Assembly: GCF_036511935.1 (NCBI RefSeq)
Contig: NZ_AP028878.1
Coordinates: forward strand, 5,022,001-5,086,000
Origin: Marinobacter nanhaiticus D15-8W
Lineage (GTDB): Bacteria > Pseudomonadota > Gammaproteobacteria > Pseudomonadales > Oleiphilaceae
Direction: 5' to 3'
Length of the DNA: 64,000 nucleotides
Part shown: positions 56,027 through 64,000 of the stretch, piece by piece
Layout of the letters: the number at the start of each line of letters is the position of its first letter
Numbering within the stretch: the stretch's first letter is position 1
Translations under genes and position numbers: made by a program
The notes under the pieces: generated by a model
The model's input: the letters and a program-made list of their open reading frames with translations, nothing else
Database searches by the model: none
What the model was told of the DNA's origin: nothing

Positions 56027-58288
56027 ATGCCGACAGCCCTCCCCCCGCACCTGACCGACGAACAGCACGCCATCATCACCGCCGGCTACGAGCATGCGCT
56101 GATCACCGCCGTTGCGGGCAGTGGCAAGACTACCACCCTGGCCTGGCGCATTCGCTACCTGCTGGAACAGGGGCACGATCCCAACCGCATGCTGGTGCTG
56201 ATGTTCAACCGCAGCGCCCGGGACGATTTCCAAAAGAAACTGCAAACGGTGGCGCGCGACACCGGCCTCGGGCTACCGGAAACCCGCACCTACCACGCCA
56301 TGGGTTTTCGCCTCTACAAACGCTTCGTGCGCGAGGGCTACCTGCCGGATTTCGTCGACGACATCCTCAGCGACCAGGAAATCAACTTCCAGGTCTGGCT
56401 GCTGACCCGTCAGCTCGCGCCGGAGTCCCTGCAGGACGAAATCAAGCGCAGCAAGAAGGACTACGTCGAAACCGCATCCCACTTCATCGACATGGTGAAG
56501 ACCACCCTCTCCCCGGTGGACATCGTCTGGGAGCAGATGGGCTACGGTGCCAAGCACCGCTACCTCATCGACCTGTTCCACGGCTTCGAGCAATGGCGCA
56601 AGCGCAACGCCCGCATCAGCTATGCCGACATGCTCTATGAACCGGTGATGGCCATCCACCAGAACCCTCCGCTGCAACGGCTGGTGGCCAACAAGATGGA
56701 CCTGGTGATGGTGGACGAATACCAGGACACCAACGAGATCCAGCACCTGCTGCTGCGCTACATCGCCGGCGAACGGGCGCGGGTCACGGTGGTAGGTGAT
56801 CCGGACCAGACCATCTATGAATTCCGCGGTGCCCAGCCGGAATTCATCCTCAACCGCTTCAGTGAAGAGTTCGAGAGCCCGCTGGAGCAGACCCTGAGCT
56901 ACACCTTCCGCTACGGCCATCGGGTGGCACTGTTGGCTAACCACCTCATCAGCCACAACACCGGGCGTAAGGATGTCCTCTGCCATTCCCATCCGACCAC
57001 ACCGGCCACGCATGTCGAACTCCATGAGTCCGGGCAGGACAGCGACGTGGTCCTACGGCTGGTGGAGGCCCTCCGCGATAGAGGTGATCCGCTGGAATCG
57101 GTCGCCGTGCTGTTCAGGGTCTGGAGTCAGAGCGTGCCGATCGAACTGCGCTTGCTGGCACGGCAGATTCCCTACCGCATCGACAGCAATAAGGGCGCGC
57201 TGTTCACCCGCGAAGTAGAAGCCATTACCCACCTGTTACGGGTCTGTGGCGGCCAACTACCGATATTGCCGGAAGAAGCCCGCCTGGACACCGCCCGCAG
57301 CCTGCTGCGATTTCCCCACGTGGGGCTCAAGGAAGCGGAACTGCAGAACCTGGCACAGTTTCTGGCCCGCTTCGAACGGGATTGGGGCGCCAGACTACTT
57401 GACCTGGATTTCGATGCCATCGGGCCGATGCCGTCGCGCAAGCTCAAGAAACTGGGCCGCTGCCTGCTGGAACTGGACAATTTCCCAGGCTCAGCCAGCG
57501 ACCTGATCGAGCGCTATGCCGATGACACCGAGCTGTTCGAAGGCATCCGCAGCCTGGCTATGACCCACGAGTCCGCCGACGAGCGAATCGAGACGGTGCG
57601 CGGTTTCCAGGCCTATATCGACGGCCTTGACGCGGGTGTCGGCGAAACCCTGGCCCACCTGGATACCCTGCGCCAACAGGCCCGCCAGCCGGGTCGTGGT
57701 GGCATACAGCTGTCGACGATGCACCGCACCAAGGGGCTGGAGTGGCCAGTGGTGATCATTCCCGGCCTGCAGGAAAAATACCTGCCCTACACCGCCCGGC
57801 AATCCGACGACATCAAGGCGCTGGTCGAGAGTGAGCGTCGGCTGCTCTACGTCGCCCTCACCCGCACGAAACAGGCGCTCCACCTCATCACCCGCCCCGA
57901 CACCGGTACCCCTCACCTGGACGGTGACCAAGGCCGCAGTCGCTTCCTGCATGAACTGTGTTTTCCGGTCTCCGCTCACTTTGGCGAACAACTGGATGAC
58001 CAACCGGAGCCCGGCTCCGAACTCTCGCTCAACCATCCGCTGACAACCATCAGTCAACGCTACGCCGACAGGGCCGGCGTTAAACTGATTGCTCCGGAAA
58101 CCAGCGCTGAACCTGATCAGGGGGGACCGCTTTGGCACCAAAGCCGCCTGGTTCACGCGATCCTCGGTCCCGGTCAGGTCACCGACGAATCGGAGGGGGC
58201 TTTCGATGTCCGCTTCGACACCGGCGAAACCCTGACGTTCAGCAAGAAGAGCGCCCATCTTTACTTCCGTCTGCCGGATGCGTCTTAA
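56027..58288 (+). CDS. UvrD/PcrA-like SF1 helicase
   Basis: A 753-residue UvrD-family helicase, separate from uvrD at 38122-40287. Walker A is TAVAGSGKTTTLAWRIRY, motif II is MVDEYQDTNEIQHL, motif III is VVGDPDQTIYEFRGAQ, motif V is LSTMHRTKGLEWPVVI and motif VI is RRLLYVALTRTKQAL. It ends with a Tudor-like tail (GPGQVTDESEGAFDVRFDTGETL), as do UvrD and PcrA. Its exact role is unclear: this group lacks a named representative. It is divergent from the DUF2237-tmcA pair with about 75 bases between starts. The start at 56027 is preferred over an upstream one at 55994. Confidence 0.9.
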   Translation: MPTALPPHLTDEQHAIITAGYEHALITAVAGSGKTTTLAWRIRYLLEQGHDPNRMLVLMFNRSARDDFQKKLQTVARDTGLGLPETRTYHAMGFRLYKRFVREGYLPDFVDDILSDQEINFQVWLLTRQLAPESLQDEIKRSKKDYVETASHFIDMVKTTLSPVDIVWEQMGYGAKHRYLIDLFHGFEQWRKRNARISYADMLYEPVMAIHQNPPLQRLVANKMDLVMVDEYQDTNEIQHLLLRYIAGERARVTVVGDPDQTIYEFRGAQPEFILNRFSEEFESPLEQTLSYTFRYGHRVALLANHLISHNTGRKDVLCHSHPTTPATHVELHESGQDSDVVLRLVEALRDRGDPLESVAVLFRVWSQSVPIELRLLARQIPYRIDSNKGALFTREVEAITHLLRVCGGQLPILPEEARLDTARSLLRFPHVGLKEAELQNLAQFLARFERDWGARLLDLDFDAIGPMPSRKLKKLGRCLLELDNFPGSASDLIERYADDTELFEGIRSLAMTHESADERIETVRGFQAYIDGLDAGVGETLAHLDTLRQQARQPGRGGIQLSTMHRTKGLEWPVVIIPGLQEKYLPYTARQSDDIKALVESERRLLYVALTRTKQALHLITRPDTGTPHLDGDQGRSRFLHELCFPVSAHFGEQLDDQPEPGSELSLNHPLTTISQRYADRAGVKLIAPETSAEPDQGGPLWHQSRLVHAILGPGQVTDESEGAFDVRFDTGETLTFSKKSAHLYFRLPDAS

Positions 58289-58712
58289 ATCCTCTACTGA
58301 GCAGATCGTTGATGAATGAGGCGGCCGAGAGCTCGAACGAAGCGGGTGGGTGCTGTCGCTGAAGCGGGGGACAAGGACGTCCCCGGTAGTCTTGGCTGGC
58401 CAGGGACGGCCATCCAAGACGGCGTAAGCGACGGCTCCCACCCGCTTCAGCCCCCGTCCCCAAAAGCCAAGAAAACATTTCAATCCTGCAATAAACCCCC
58501 TCAAACCTGTGCAACATGAATCTCATCACTTAAATTGCACGTAATGGGTTGCTTAGAGAGGGCCTGAAAACCACTTAATCCTTCCGACATCTCAAGTGTT
58601 ATCGGATACCTCTTTAGCCGGTTGGGCTCTGCAGTACGGCTTCTTCCCTTACATAACCGAACAACAAGAACCGAAAGCAGAAAAACCGACATGAAACGAA
58701 CAGGAGGTTCAC
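58289..58712. other. Intergenic region with a branched inverted-repeat element
   Basis: There is no gene here. The element at 58342-58445 occupies the middle; the remaining part before the OmpA-like gene is ordinary and is expected to hold its promoter, which I could not define. Confidence 0.6.
58342..58445. repeat. Nested inverted-repeat element
   Basis: Outer arms at 58342-58360 and 58427-58445 are 19 bases long and pair at 17 positions. Inside are two hairpins: GGGGAC/GTCCCC (58367-58384) and GTCTTGG/CCAAGAC (58389-58420), the second extended by the GGCTGGCC/GGCCATCC pairing. The predicted fold is a three-way junction. Confidence 0.7.
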
Positions 58713-59894
58713 ATGACCCTACCCCGCTCACTGGCTGTCGCCACGCTTGCAGCAGCCATAGCAACGCCAGCCCTGGCGGACGAACAAAAGGTATACGTCA
58801 ATCCTTTCATGGGATTCCAGTGGTTCGATGAAGATTGTGATCTCAGTGAAACCGCCACTTTTGGCGTGGGCCTGGAGTACCGGTTCCTGCCCCGCTGGGC
58901 GGTGGAGGGCGTTTTCTCCCGGGGCGATGCTGATCGCCAACACTTACCCGGCGACAGCGACTTCGAGGACTACCGCCTGGATGGCCTCTACTACTTCGCC
59001 GACCCGGACGAAGACTGGAACCCATACGTCGCCACCGGTGCCGGCCACACGGACTTTGACGAAATCGGCGGTGGCACCGACGGCGAAACCCGGCTGAATT
59101 TCGGCGGCGGTATCCGCTACAACGTCAGTGATGTCGTTTCCCTCCGGGGCGACGTGCGCGAGTACTACAGTCTCGACAAAGAGCACTTCGACACCCTGGC
59201 GACGGTGGGCATCAGCTTCGCCTTCGGCTTTGGCGGCGGTGAACCCGAGCCCGCCGCGCCACAGGATTCTGACAACGATGGCGTCAACGATGAGCGGGAT
59301 CAGTGTCCGAACACGTCAGCCGGCGCCCAGGTGGACGCCAATGGCTGCGAACTCGACAGCGATAACGATGGTGTCGCCGACAGCCGCGATGACTGTCCGA
59401 ACACCCCGTCCGGGGCTGAGGTCAACAGCCGCGGCTGTGAGCTGGACAGCGACAACGACGGCGTGGTGAACAGTAAGGATCAGTGCCCGGGAACCCAGGC
59501 CGGTGTCGAAGTCGATGAGCGTGGTTGTGAAGGTGTTACCGAGCGCGTCCAGACGTTCACGCTGGAGGTACAATTCCCGTTCAATAGCGATGACATCGGT
59601 GACAAGTACGATAGCGAGCTGCGCCGTGTCGCCGACTTCCTCAAGGAGAATCCTGGAACCACCGTCGAGGTCGCCGGTCACACCGACAGTGTGGGTCCTG
59701 CATCGTATAACCAGGAACTATCGCAGCGCCGGGCCCAGTCCGTGGCTGACCGTCTGACGGACATGCTGGGCGTGGATCCTGATCGGGTCAGTGCGATGGG
59801 CTATGGGGAAAGCGAGCCGGTCGCTGACAACTCAACCGAAGCCGGACGCGCGGACAACCGCCGAGTCGAGGCTCGCATTCAACTCGAACGCTAA
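58713..59894 (+). CDS. OmpA/OprF-like outer-membrane protein with calcium-binding repeats
   Basis: A 393-residue protein. A signal peptide (LAVATLAAAIATPALA|DEQ) precedes an eight-stranded barrel (to about 185), then three to four thrombospondin type 3 repeats of the form DSDNDGVxDxxDxCPNT at residues about 187-275, and a C-terminal OmpA domain with VAGHTDSVGPASYNQELSQRRAQSV that binds peptidoglycan. The layout is that of OprF. It tethers the outer membrane to the cell wall. A terminator follows the stop codon. The barrel itself is shorter than usual in OprF, which is worth noting. Confidence 0.9.
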   Translation: MTLPRSLAVATLAAAIATPALADEQKVYVNPFMGFQWFDEDCDLSETATFGVGLEYRFLPRWAVEGVFSRGDADRQHLPGDSDFEDYRLDGLYYFADPDEDWNPYVATGAGHTDFDEIGGGTDGETRLNFGGGIRYNVSDVVSLRGDVREYYSLDKEHFDTLATVGISFAFGFGGGEPEPAAPQDSDNDGVNDERDQCPNTSAGAQVDANGCELDSDNDGVADSRDDCPNTPSGAEVNSRGCELDSDNDGVVNSKDQCPGTQAGVEVDERGCEGVTERVQTFTLEVQFPFNSDDIGDKYDSELRRVADFLKENPGTTVEVAGHTDSVGPASYNQELSQRRAQSVADRLTDMLGVDPDRVSAMGYGESEPVADNSTEAGRADNRRVEARIQLER

Positions 59895-59919
59895 AACGGG
59901 GTGGGTCAAGCCAGCCAAC

Positions 59920-59949
59920 AACGCCCGGCTTCGCGCCGGGCGTTCTTTT
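59920..59949 (+). terminator. Terminator after the OmpA-like gene
   Basis: AACGCCCGGC-TTCG-CGCCGGGCGTT stem with a stable UUCG-type loop, then CTTTT. Confidence 0.88.
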
Positions 59950-59981
59950 AGAGGCCTGAGTACGTAAGCGAGGAGGTGGAT

Positions 59982-60476
59982 ATGCGCAGTACCGCCTTGA
60001 TCCTTATCGGTATCTGCATGCTGATTGGCGCAGACCGTTCGGTAAGTTCAGACGTCTTCCGCTGTACCGGAGCCGACGGTGTCAGCTATTCAGATACGCC
60101 CTGCGGAGAAACTGCCGAACGCATTAACGTCCCGGATAACCGCATCGGCGGTAGCTTCGATAGTAACCTCCCGGACCTACCGAAACAGCAGGAATCCGAA
60201 CCCGAGCAATCCCGGACCGCGACACCGCCTGTCGAGAGCAGTGCCTGTCGTTACATTCCCTCCACCGACCTGCGCCGCTACATCATTCGCGAACAGGTGG
60301 TCAAAGGCATGACCAGGGAAAACGTCATCAAAGCCTTCGGTCGTCCGCCGGAAACCTACCCCGTCCCCCAGGAAACCTGGGTCTACACCACCGATTACTA
60401 CGGCATGATGTACGAACTGACCTACGTCTACTTCCGGGACGGCTGCGTGGAAAATGTGGTTTACCGCAAGCCCTGA
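59982..60476 (+). CDS. DUF4124-containing exported protein with BamE-like C-terminus
   Basis: A 164-residue protein with a signal peptide (STALILIGICMLIGADRSVSS). The N-terminal DUF4124 motif is VFRCTGADGVSYSDTPC. A low-complexity linker follows (about 55-85), then a C-terminal domain with VVKGMTRENVIKAFGRPPETYPVPQETWVYTT, the pattern of the SmpA/OmlA/BamE fold (KGMT-x-x-x-V-x-x-x-x-G-x-P). It ends with YFRDGCVENVVYRKP. The ATG at 59982 has AGGAGG five bases before it. It lies in its own unit, and its role is unknown, probably envelope maintenance. Confidence 0.75.
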   Translation: MRSTALILIGICMLIGADRSVSSDVFRCTGADGVSYSDTPCGETAERINVPDNRIGGSFDSNLPDLPKQQESEPEQSRTATPPVESSACRYIPSTDLRRYIIREQVVKGMTRENVIKAFGRPPETYPVPQETWVYTTDYYGMMYELTYVYFRDGCVENVVYRKP

Positions 60477-61682
60477 TCAGTCGCTGGCCACGATTGCATC
60501 GAGCAGCAGGTTGCGCGGTGTCAGCTTACGATCACAGAAAGTCCCCAGACGAACGTCATAGCCCTGCTCCTCCAGATAGAGCACATAGTCCAGCACCATC
60601 CAGACTTCCAATGGGCGCCTGAACAGATGGCGCAGCAGCTCATGACGACGGACTTGCCGCTGGCGTTGCTCGCCGAAAGCGAGCCAACGACTGAAATCCA
60701 AATCGGCGGGCAATTCAATCTGCTTCTTGGCCGCCGCCCAGCGACAGAAAGCTTCAAAGCCTTGATGGTTCAATGCCGGCGGATGCGGCGGCACCGGCAG
60801 ATAATCGTTTACGCCTCGAACCTGGCGCTGCAAGCCATCGAAGCCCAGGCGCCACACCTGGTTCAGCCCGGTTTGCCGACGTACCCGGGCGGGTGCGGTG
60901 ACCGTCTCCCTCACCGCCAGCCGGATATCCTGACGGGATAGCCCCGCGTTGCTACTCCACTCCTTCGCCTGCAAAGAGAGCGGCCGATAGTCGGTGCTTG
61001 CGGTCAGATGAAAGCAACAGGGCGACAGACTGACCCGTGGCCAGCGCCGCTGCGCCGCTCCGACGATTAACCGGCGATGCAGGTCACCGCAGGCATGCAA
61101 TGCCACACCATGACGCCGAACGGGCCAGATCAAGTCTTTGTCGAGCACATCCTGGGTGTGAAGTCTTACCGGATCACCGTAGTGCTCAGCAAGCGCGTTG
61201 CCATCCGCTACCAGCTCGGGGTTCCACTCGTAGCCTTCCAATGCCGACCTGGCGAACGGTGCCAACGTGCGGGCCAGGTGCCCCTTGCCACAGCACCAGT
61301 CCAGCACAGGGTATTTCAGTGGCCGGATGGCGGAGGCAAAAGCTCCCGCCTGTTCCCGTTTGCGCCCGGGCATATCCACCGCTCTGGTTTCAGGGAGCGG
61401 GTGTGGCTCGCCACCCAACGACGGCAGGTCCACGAGATCATCACGGACAGCCAGGTCAGGTAGCCAGCGCGCCAGTTCATTCACCAGTGCCATCGAGTTC
61501 GACTCGAATCGGGCGACAGCCTCGTCGTCGAGTGCCATCAGGAAATCGGCCATTTCGGGGTAGCGTGCGGCCCATGCGGGCTCCGGCGAGGCGAACGGCG
61601 CCGGACGCCAGATGTCACCGTGGACCGCGAGCCATTGGTCCAAGGCCTTCCAGCGCAGGAAGCCATCAGTGGGCTGGGTCAT
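60477..61682 (-). CDS. SAM-dependent methyltransferase, CCGKG/HACGDL type
   Basis: A protein of about 401 residues. Motif I is VLDWCCGKGHLARTLAPF, followed by EWNPELVADGNALA, VALHACGDLHRRL and SLSPCCFHLT. The CCGKG-HACGDL-PCCFH set belongs to the Methyltransf_32 (METTL25-like) group, whose substrates are mostly unknown, though some modify tRNA or protein. The N-terminal 100 residues (WRPAPFASPEPAW) are a family extension. The start is uncertain: the ATG at 61682 or TTG at 61700, with no clear ribosome-binding site. It follows the SelT/W/H gene closely on the same strand. Confidence 0.82.
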   Translation of the reverse strand: MTQPTDGFLRWKALDQWLAVHGDIWRPAPFASPEPAWAARYPEMADFLMALDDEAVARFESNSMALVNELARWLPDLAVRDDLVDLPSLGGEPHPLPETRAVDMPGRKREQAGAFASAIRPLKYPVLDWCCGKGHLARTLAPFARSALEGYEWNPELVADGNALAEHYGDPVRLHTQDVLDKDLIWPVRRHGVALHACGDLHRRLIVGAAQRRWPRVSLSPCCFHLTASTDYRPLSLQAKEWSSNAGLSRQDIRLAVRETVTAPARVRRQTGLNQVWRLGFDGLQRQVRGVNDYLPVPPHPPALNHQGFEAFCRWAAAKKQIELPADLDFSRWLAFGEQRQRQVRRHELLRHLFRRPLEVWMVLDYVLYLEEQGYDVRLGTFCDRKLTPRNLLLDAIVASD

Positions 61683-61708
61683 GGATTCAGTCGTCTTCAA
61701 CGTCGCGA

Positions 61709-62032
61709 TTACTCCGACCGGTCCTTCTTTTCCCTGCCACCACTATTTTCGGAGCGGCTGGCGCGGTCGATATGGCCCAGGCTACGATCCGGCGCAATCA
61801 CATCCCGCACGACCTGTTTCAGCTCGGTAATATCCGGAAAGCGCCCTTGCTCCTTGCGCGACCAGACCCGCCGGCCGTCGGCGTGGACTTCGAAGATACC
61901 GCCGGTCCCCGGCCTCAACGTCAGTTCGCCGATTTCGTCCTCGAAGGTGGTCAACAGCTCCTGCGCCATCCAGGCCGAGCGGAGCAGCCAACGGCACTGG
62001 GTGCAGTAATGGATTTCGACACGGCTAGCCAT
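61709..62032 (-). CDS. SelT/SelW/SelH-family thioredoxin-like protein
   Basis: A 107-residue protein with MASRVEIHYCTQCRWLLRSAWMAQELL at the start: the redox motif is Cys10-Thr-Gln-Cys13 with cysteine at the position that is selenocysteine in eukaryotic SelW. The C-terminal part GTGGIFEVHADGRRVWSRKEQGRFPDITELKQ is typical of the family (G-G-x-F-E-V). It likely acts in thiol redox exchange in the cytoplasm. AAGGAG lies seven bases before the ATG. The tail after residue 85 is charged and not conserved. The gene precedes the methyltransferase gene with a gap of 27 bases. Confidence 0.88.
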   Translation of the reverse strand: MASRVEIHYCTQCRWLLRSAWMAQELLTTFEDEIGELTLRPGTGGIFEVHADGRRVWSRKEQGRFPDITELKQVVRDVIAPDRSLGHIDRASRSENSGGREKKDRSE

Positions 62033-62114
62033 GGCGGGCTCCTTGCGGGTAGGGCATTCAGCGGGCAGAGGATTCAGCGCATATTGTCCAGTCTCCGCGG
62101 CGCACTGGCCAGGC

Positions 62115-64000
62115 CTATTGCGCAGCCTGCAGCAGCCCATGGTGGGGTACCTTCTGCAACAGTTCCGCAACAGGCAGCGGCCGGCTGAACAGGAAGCCCT
62201 GTCCGACGACGGCGCCCATACCCAGCAGGCAACTCAGTTCCAGTTCGTTTTCGATGCCCTCCACCACCACGACCAGATCCAGCCGTTCGCAAAGGGTAAT
62301 GATCATTTCAAGAATGACCCGCTTCTCCCCATCAGTATCCACACCGGACACGAGTGAACGGTCGATTTTGAGCTGGTCCAGGGGCAAGCTGCGAATATAG
62401 CCCAGCGAGGAATAGCCGGCCCCGAAGTCGTCCAGGGCCACGGCGACACCCCGCTCACGCAATTCCGTCATGAGATTGACCGCCACCCGGGAATCGGCCA
62501 TGACCGCGGTTTCGGTCAACTCGATCTTCAGGCGCTGCGGCGGTACGTTGGCCTGTTCCAGGCGCTGCAACAGGTCCACGGCCAACTTGGGATCATGCAG
62601 TTGAACCGGCGACAGGTTGATGCTCAAGGTGAAGTCAGGCCCGAAACGCTCCACCAGGCCCGGATCGTGGAACAGGGGTATCGTGAGCTCGAGAATGCGT
62701 GTGCTGAGTTCGCGGATCAGGCCGGTCTCCTCAGCCACCGGAATAAACAGGGCCGGGGATATCAGCCCCTGTTGGGGGTGACGTATCCTGGCGAGCACCT
62801 CGAAACCCGTCACGCAACCTTGGTGCAAGTCCACCAGCGGTTGCAGGAAGGGCTCAACCCAACCCTCGCGCAAGGCGCTGCGCAATAGCTGCTCGGTCTC
62901 CAGGCGGCTCAGGTTTTCTTCCCGCATCTCCCGCTGGTAGACAAGATAACTGCCACTGCCGCGCTGGCGTGCCTTGCGGATCAGCATTCGGGCCGCCTGA
63001 AGCACGGCCTCGGCGGAACCCAGGCCAGTCTCGTTAACCGGAATGGCACCCACTACCGCCGAGATCCAGAGGCTACGGCCGTCGATCTCGAACATCCTGT
63101 CGAACTGACTCTGGATTTCCCGTGCGCGGGCGTGAATCGCTTTGGGATCGTGGGCGTCGATCAGGATCGCGAGTGTGGTATCCGCCAGACTGGCCATCAG
63201 CTCCCCGGGATGAATGCAGGCTTCCACCCGCTCACGGAGTTGCTGTGACAACAATGACGTCTCGTGAGTGCTCAGGGTCTCGCCGATCATGGTTACATTC
63301 GGCATGGAAACAACGACCAGATTGATCGGCTCCACCGGCGCCCCTTCCAGCCGTTCACTGAGGACCAGTTCGAGGTAGCGCGCGTTGGGCAACCCGGTCA
63401 CCGGGTTCACGAAACGTTGGTGAGTGACATCCGCCTGGGTGCCGGAGACCAGACGCACATGGCCCGTCTCCGGATCATGATCGCAGATCCCCCGTGCGAC
63501 GACCCAGCGATAGCCTCCCGCGCCATCGGATACCCGGCACTCCGCCCGGAAGCGATCGATCTTTCCCTCGAGGTGGTCTTCCAGTTGGCGCCGGAAACCC
63601 TCCCGATCCGGCGGAAACAGCATCGTCAGCCAGTCATCCAGCCGCAATGTCCTTTCCAGCGCCGAACGTCCAATCATATCAAGCCAGCGTTGGGACACCT
63701 GGAGTCGATCTGACGCAGGATCCCATTCCCAGACGCCGTCATTGGTACCGTCGATCACCAGGTCGAGACGGCGCGTCCGCTCCGCCACCCGCTCTTCCAG
63801 CTCGGTCTTGACCTGTTCCAGCTCCTCGATATTTCGCCGCACGGACTCGAGTACTAAGTTCGCGAGCACCGACAGCTTCTGCACATCCATGTCGTCAGAT
63901 TCGGCATTGACCTGGAAGTCGAAACGGCCGTCGATCGCCTGGCAGAGCTGGTCGGCGATCTCATTGATCTCTCGCCGCAGACGCTTTTCCGAATCAGTCA
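62115..64000 (-). CDS. PAS-GGDEF-EAL signalling protein (5' end outside window)
   Basis: The frame is open from the right edge, so the N-terminus is missing. Visible parts, in order: a helical segment with a coiled-coil region (SVRRNIEELEQVKTELEERV), a PAS domain (DGTNDGVWEWDPASDRLQ), a degenerate GGDEF domain without the GGDEF motif (SLADTTLAILID takes its place), and an EAL domain. The EAL motif is EVL (GFEVLARIRHP), but all main metal and catalytic residues appear present: SINLSP, IELTET, ALDDFGAGYSS, QLKID, VEGIE, GQGFLFSRP. It probably hydrolyses cyclic di-GMP. A promoter or start is not visible. Confidence 0.9.
   Translation of the reverse strand, partial: TDSEKRLRREINEIADQLCQAIDGRFDFQVNAESDDMDVQKLSVLANLVLESVRRNIEELEQVKTELEERVAERTRRLDLVIDGTNDGVWEWDPASDRLQVSQRWLDMIGRSALERTLRLDDWLTMLFPPDREGFRRQLEDHLEGKIDRFRAECRVSDGAGGYRWVVARGICDHDPETGHVRLVSGTQADVTHQRFVNPVTGLPNARYLELVLSERLEGAPVEPINLVVVSMPNVTMIGETLSTHETSLLSQQLRERVEACIHPGELMASLADTTLAILIDAHDPKAIHARAREIQSQFDRMFEIDGRSLWISAVVGAIPVNETGLGSAEAVLQAARMLIRKARQRGSGSYLVYQREMREENLSRLETEQLLRSALREGWVEPFLQPLVDLHQGCVTGFEVLARIRHPQQGLISPALFIPVAEETGLIRELSTRILELTIPLFHDPGLVERFGPDFTLSINLSPVQLHDPKLAVDLLQRLEQANVPPQRLKIELTETAVMADSRVAVNLMTELRERGVAVALDDFGAGYSSLGYIRSLPLDQLKIDRSLVSGVDTDGEKRVILEMIITLCERLDLVVVVEGIENELELSCLLGMGAVVGQGFLFSRPLPVAELLQKVPHHGLLQAAQ

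Noticed and set aside
55498..56640. 380-codon plus-strand open frame
   Set aside because: It overlaps tmcA and DUF2237 antisense and the helicase in another frame; both are clear genes.
61037..62188. 383-codon plus-strand open frame
   Set aside because: It is a shadow of the methyltransferase and SelT/W/H genes on the minus strand.

Overview
The window is a GC-rich, densely coding chromosomal segment from a gammaproteobacterium, most likely a marine, halotolerant one related to Marinobacter or Pseudomonas. The reasons are the membrane-anchored FadE of the E. coli length, RapA, CysZ, MnmH, ThiI with a rhodanese tail, PpnN, TmcA, UvrD, a PstSCAB-PhoU operon with Pho boxes, a TRAP transporter, a PA3496-like small protein, and very acidic outer-membrane proteins. 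The genus is an inference. I see no rRNA, tRNA, CRISPR array, prophage, insertion sequence or plasmid gene. The features of most interest are non-coding.

Layout. 1-2.3 kb: the end of a glycerophosphodiester phosphodiesterase, D-amino-acid dehydrogenase and a cold-shock protein. 2.6-10 kb: CrcB, FadE, RapA, CysZ and a VanZ-like protein. 10.1-10.6 kb: an intergenic stretch with a GacA-type box, a promoter and a GGA-rich RNA of about 225 nt ending in a strong terminator, which I read as a CsrB/RsmZ-type antagonist of CsrA. 10.6-17.8 kb: a methyltransferase, MnmH, MscS, a YbaK-type deacylase, a ubiquinone-pathway hydroxylase, a HIT protein, a GFA protein and a 5'-nucleotidase. 18-25 kb: a LamB-like porin, a stand-alone LigD-type phosphoesterase, a LysE exporter followed in frame by the tail of a second one, and an accessory cluster with three paralogous secreted EF-hand proteins. 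24.9-27.1 kb: an ada-alkA alkylation-repair operon with an Ada-box match.

27-38 kb: a DUF2059 protein, then the complete pstS-pstC-pstA-pstB-phoU operon (minus strand) with two tandem Pho boxes, a TRAP transporter (DctQM on plus, DctP on minus) and a YciA-type thioesterase. 38-44 kb: UvrD, then a chemoreceptor, an outer-membrane porin and a short PstS-like periplasmic protein in a row. 44-51 kb: divergent succinate-semialdehyde dehydrogenase and acetylpolyamine amidohydrolase genes (possible polyamine-to-succinate route), a PA3496-like protein, ThiI, PpnN and a cytochrome c. 51-64 kb: a 3-hydroxyisobutyryl-CoA hydrolase-like protein, an ankyrin lipoprotein, TmcA with a DUF2237 partner, a second UvrD-like helicase, an OprF-like OmpA protein, a DUF4124 protein, a methyltransferase, a SelT/W/H-type thioredoxin-like protein and an EAL regulator that runs off the right edge.

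Three families of intergenic inverted-repeat elements stand out: a hairpin element present at about 0.43 kb and 47.32 kb with a truncated inverted piece at 52.37 kb, and two branched structures at 52.43-52.57 kb and 58.34-58.45 kb. All functional calls rest on reading motifs by eye; no database search was run.
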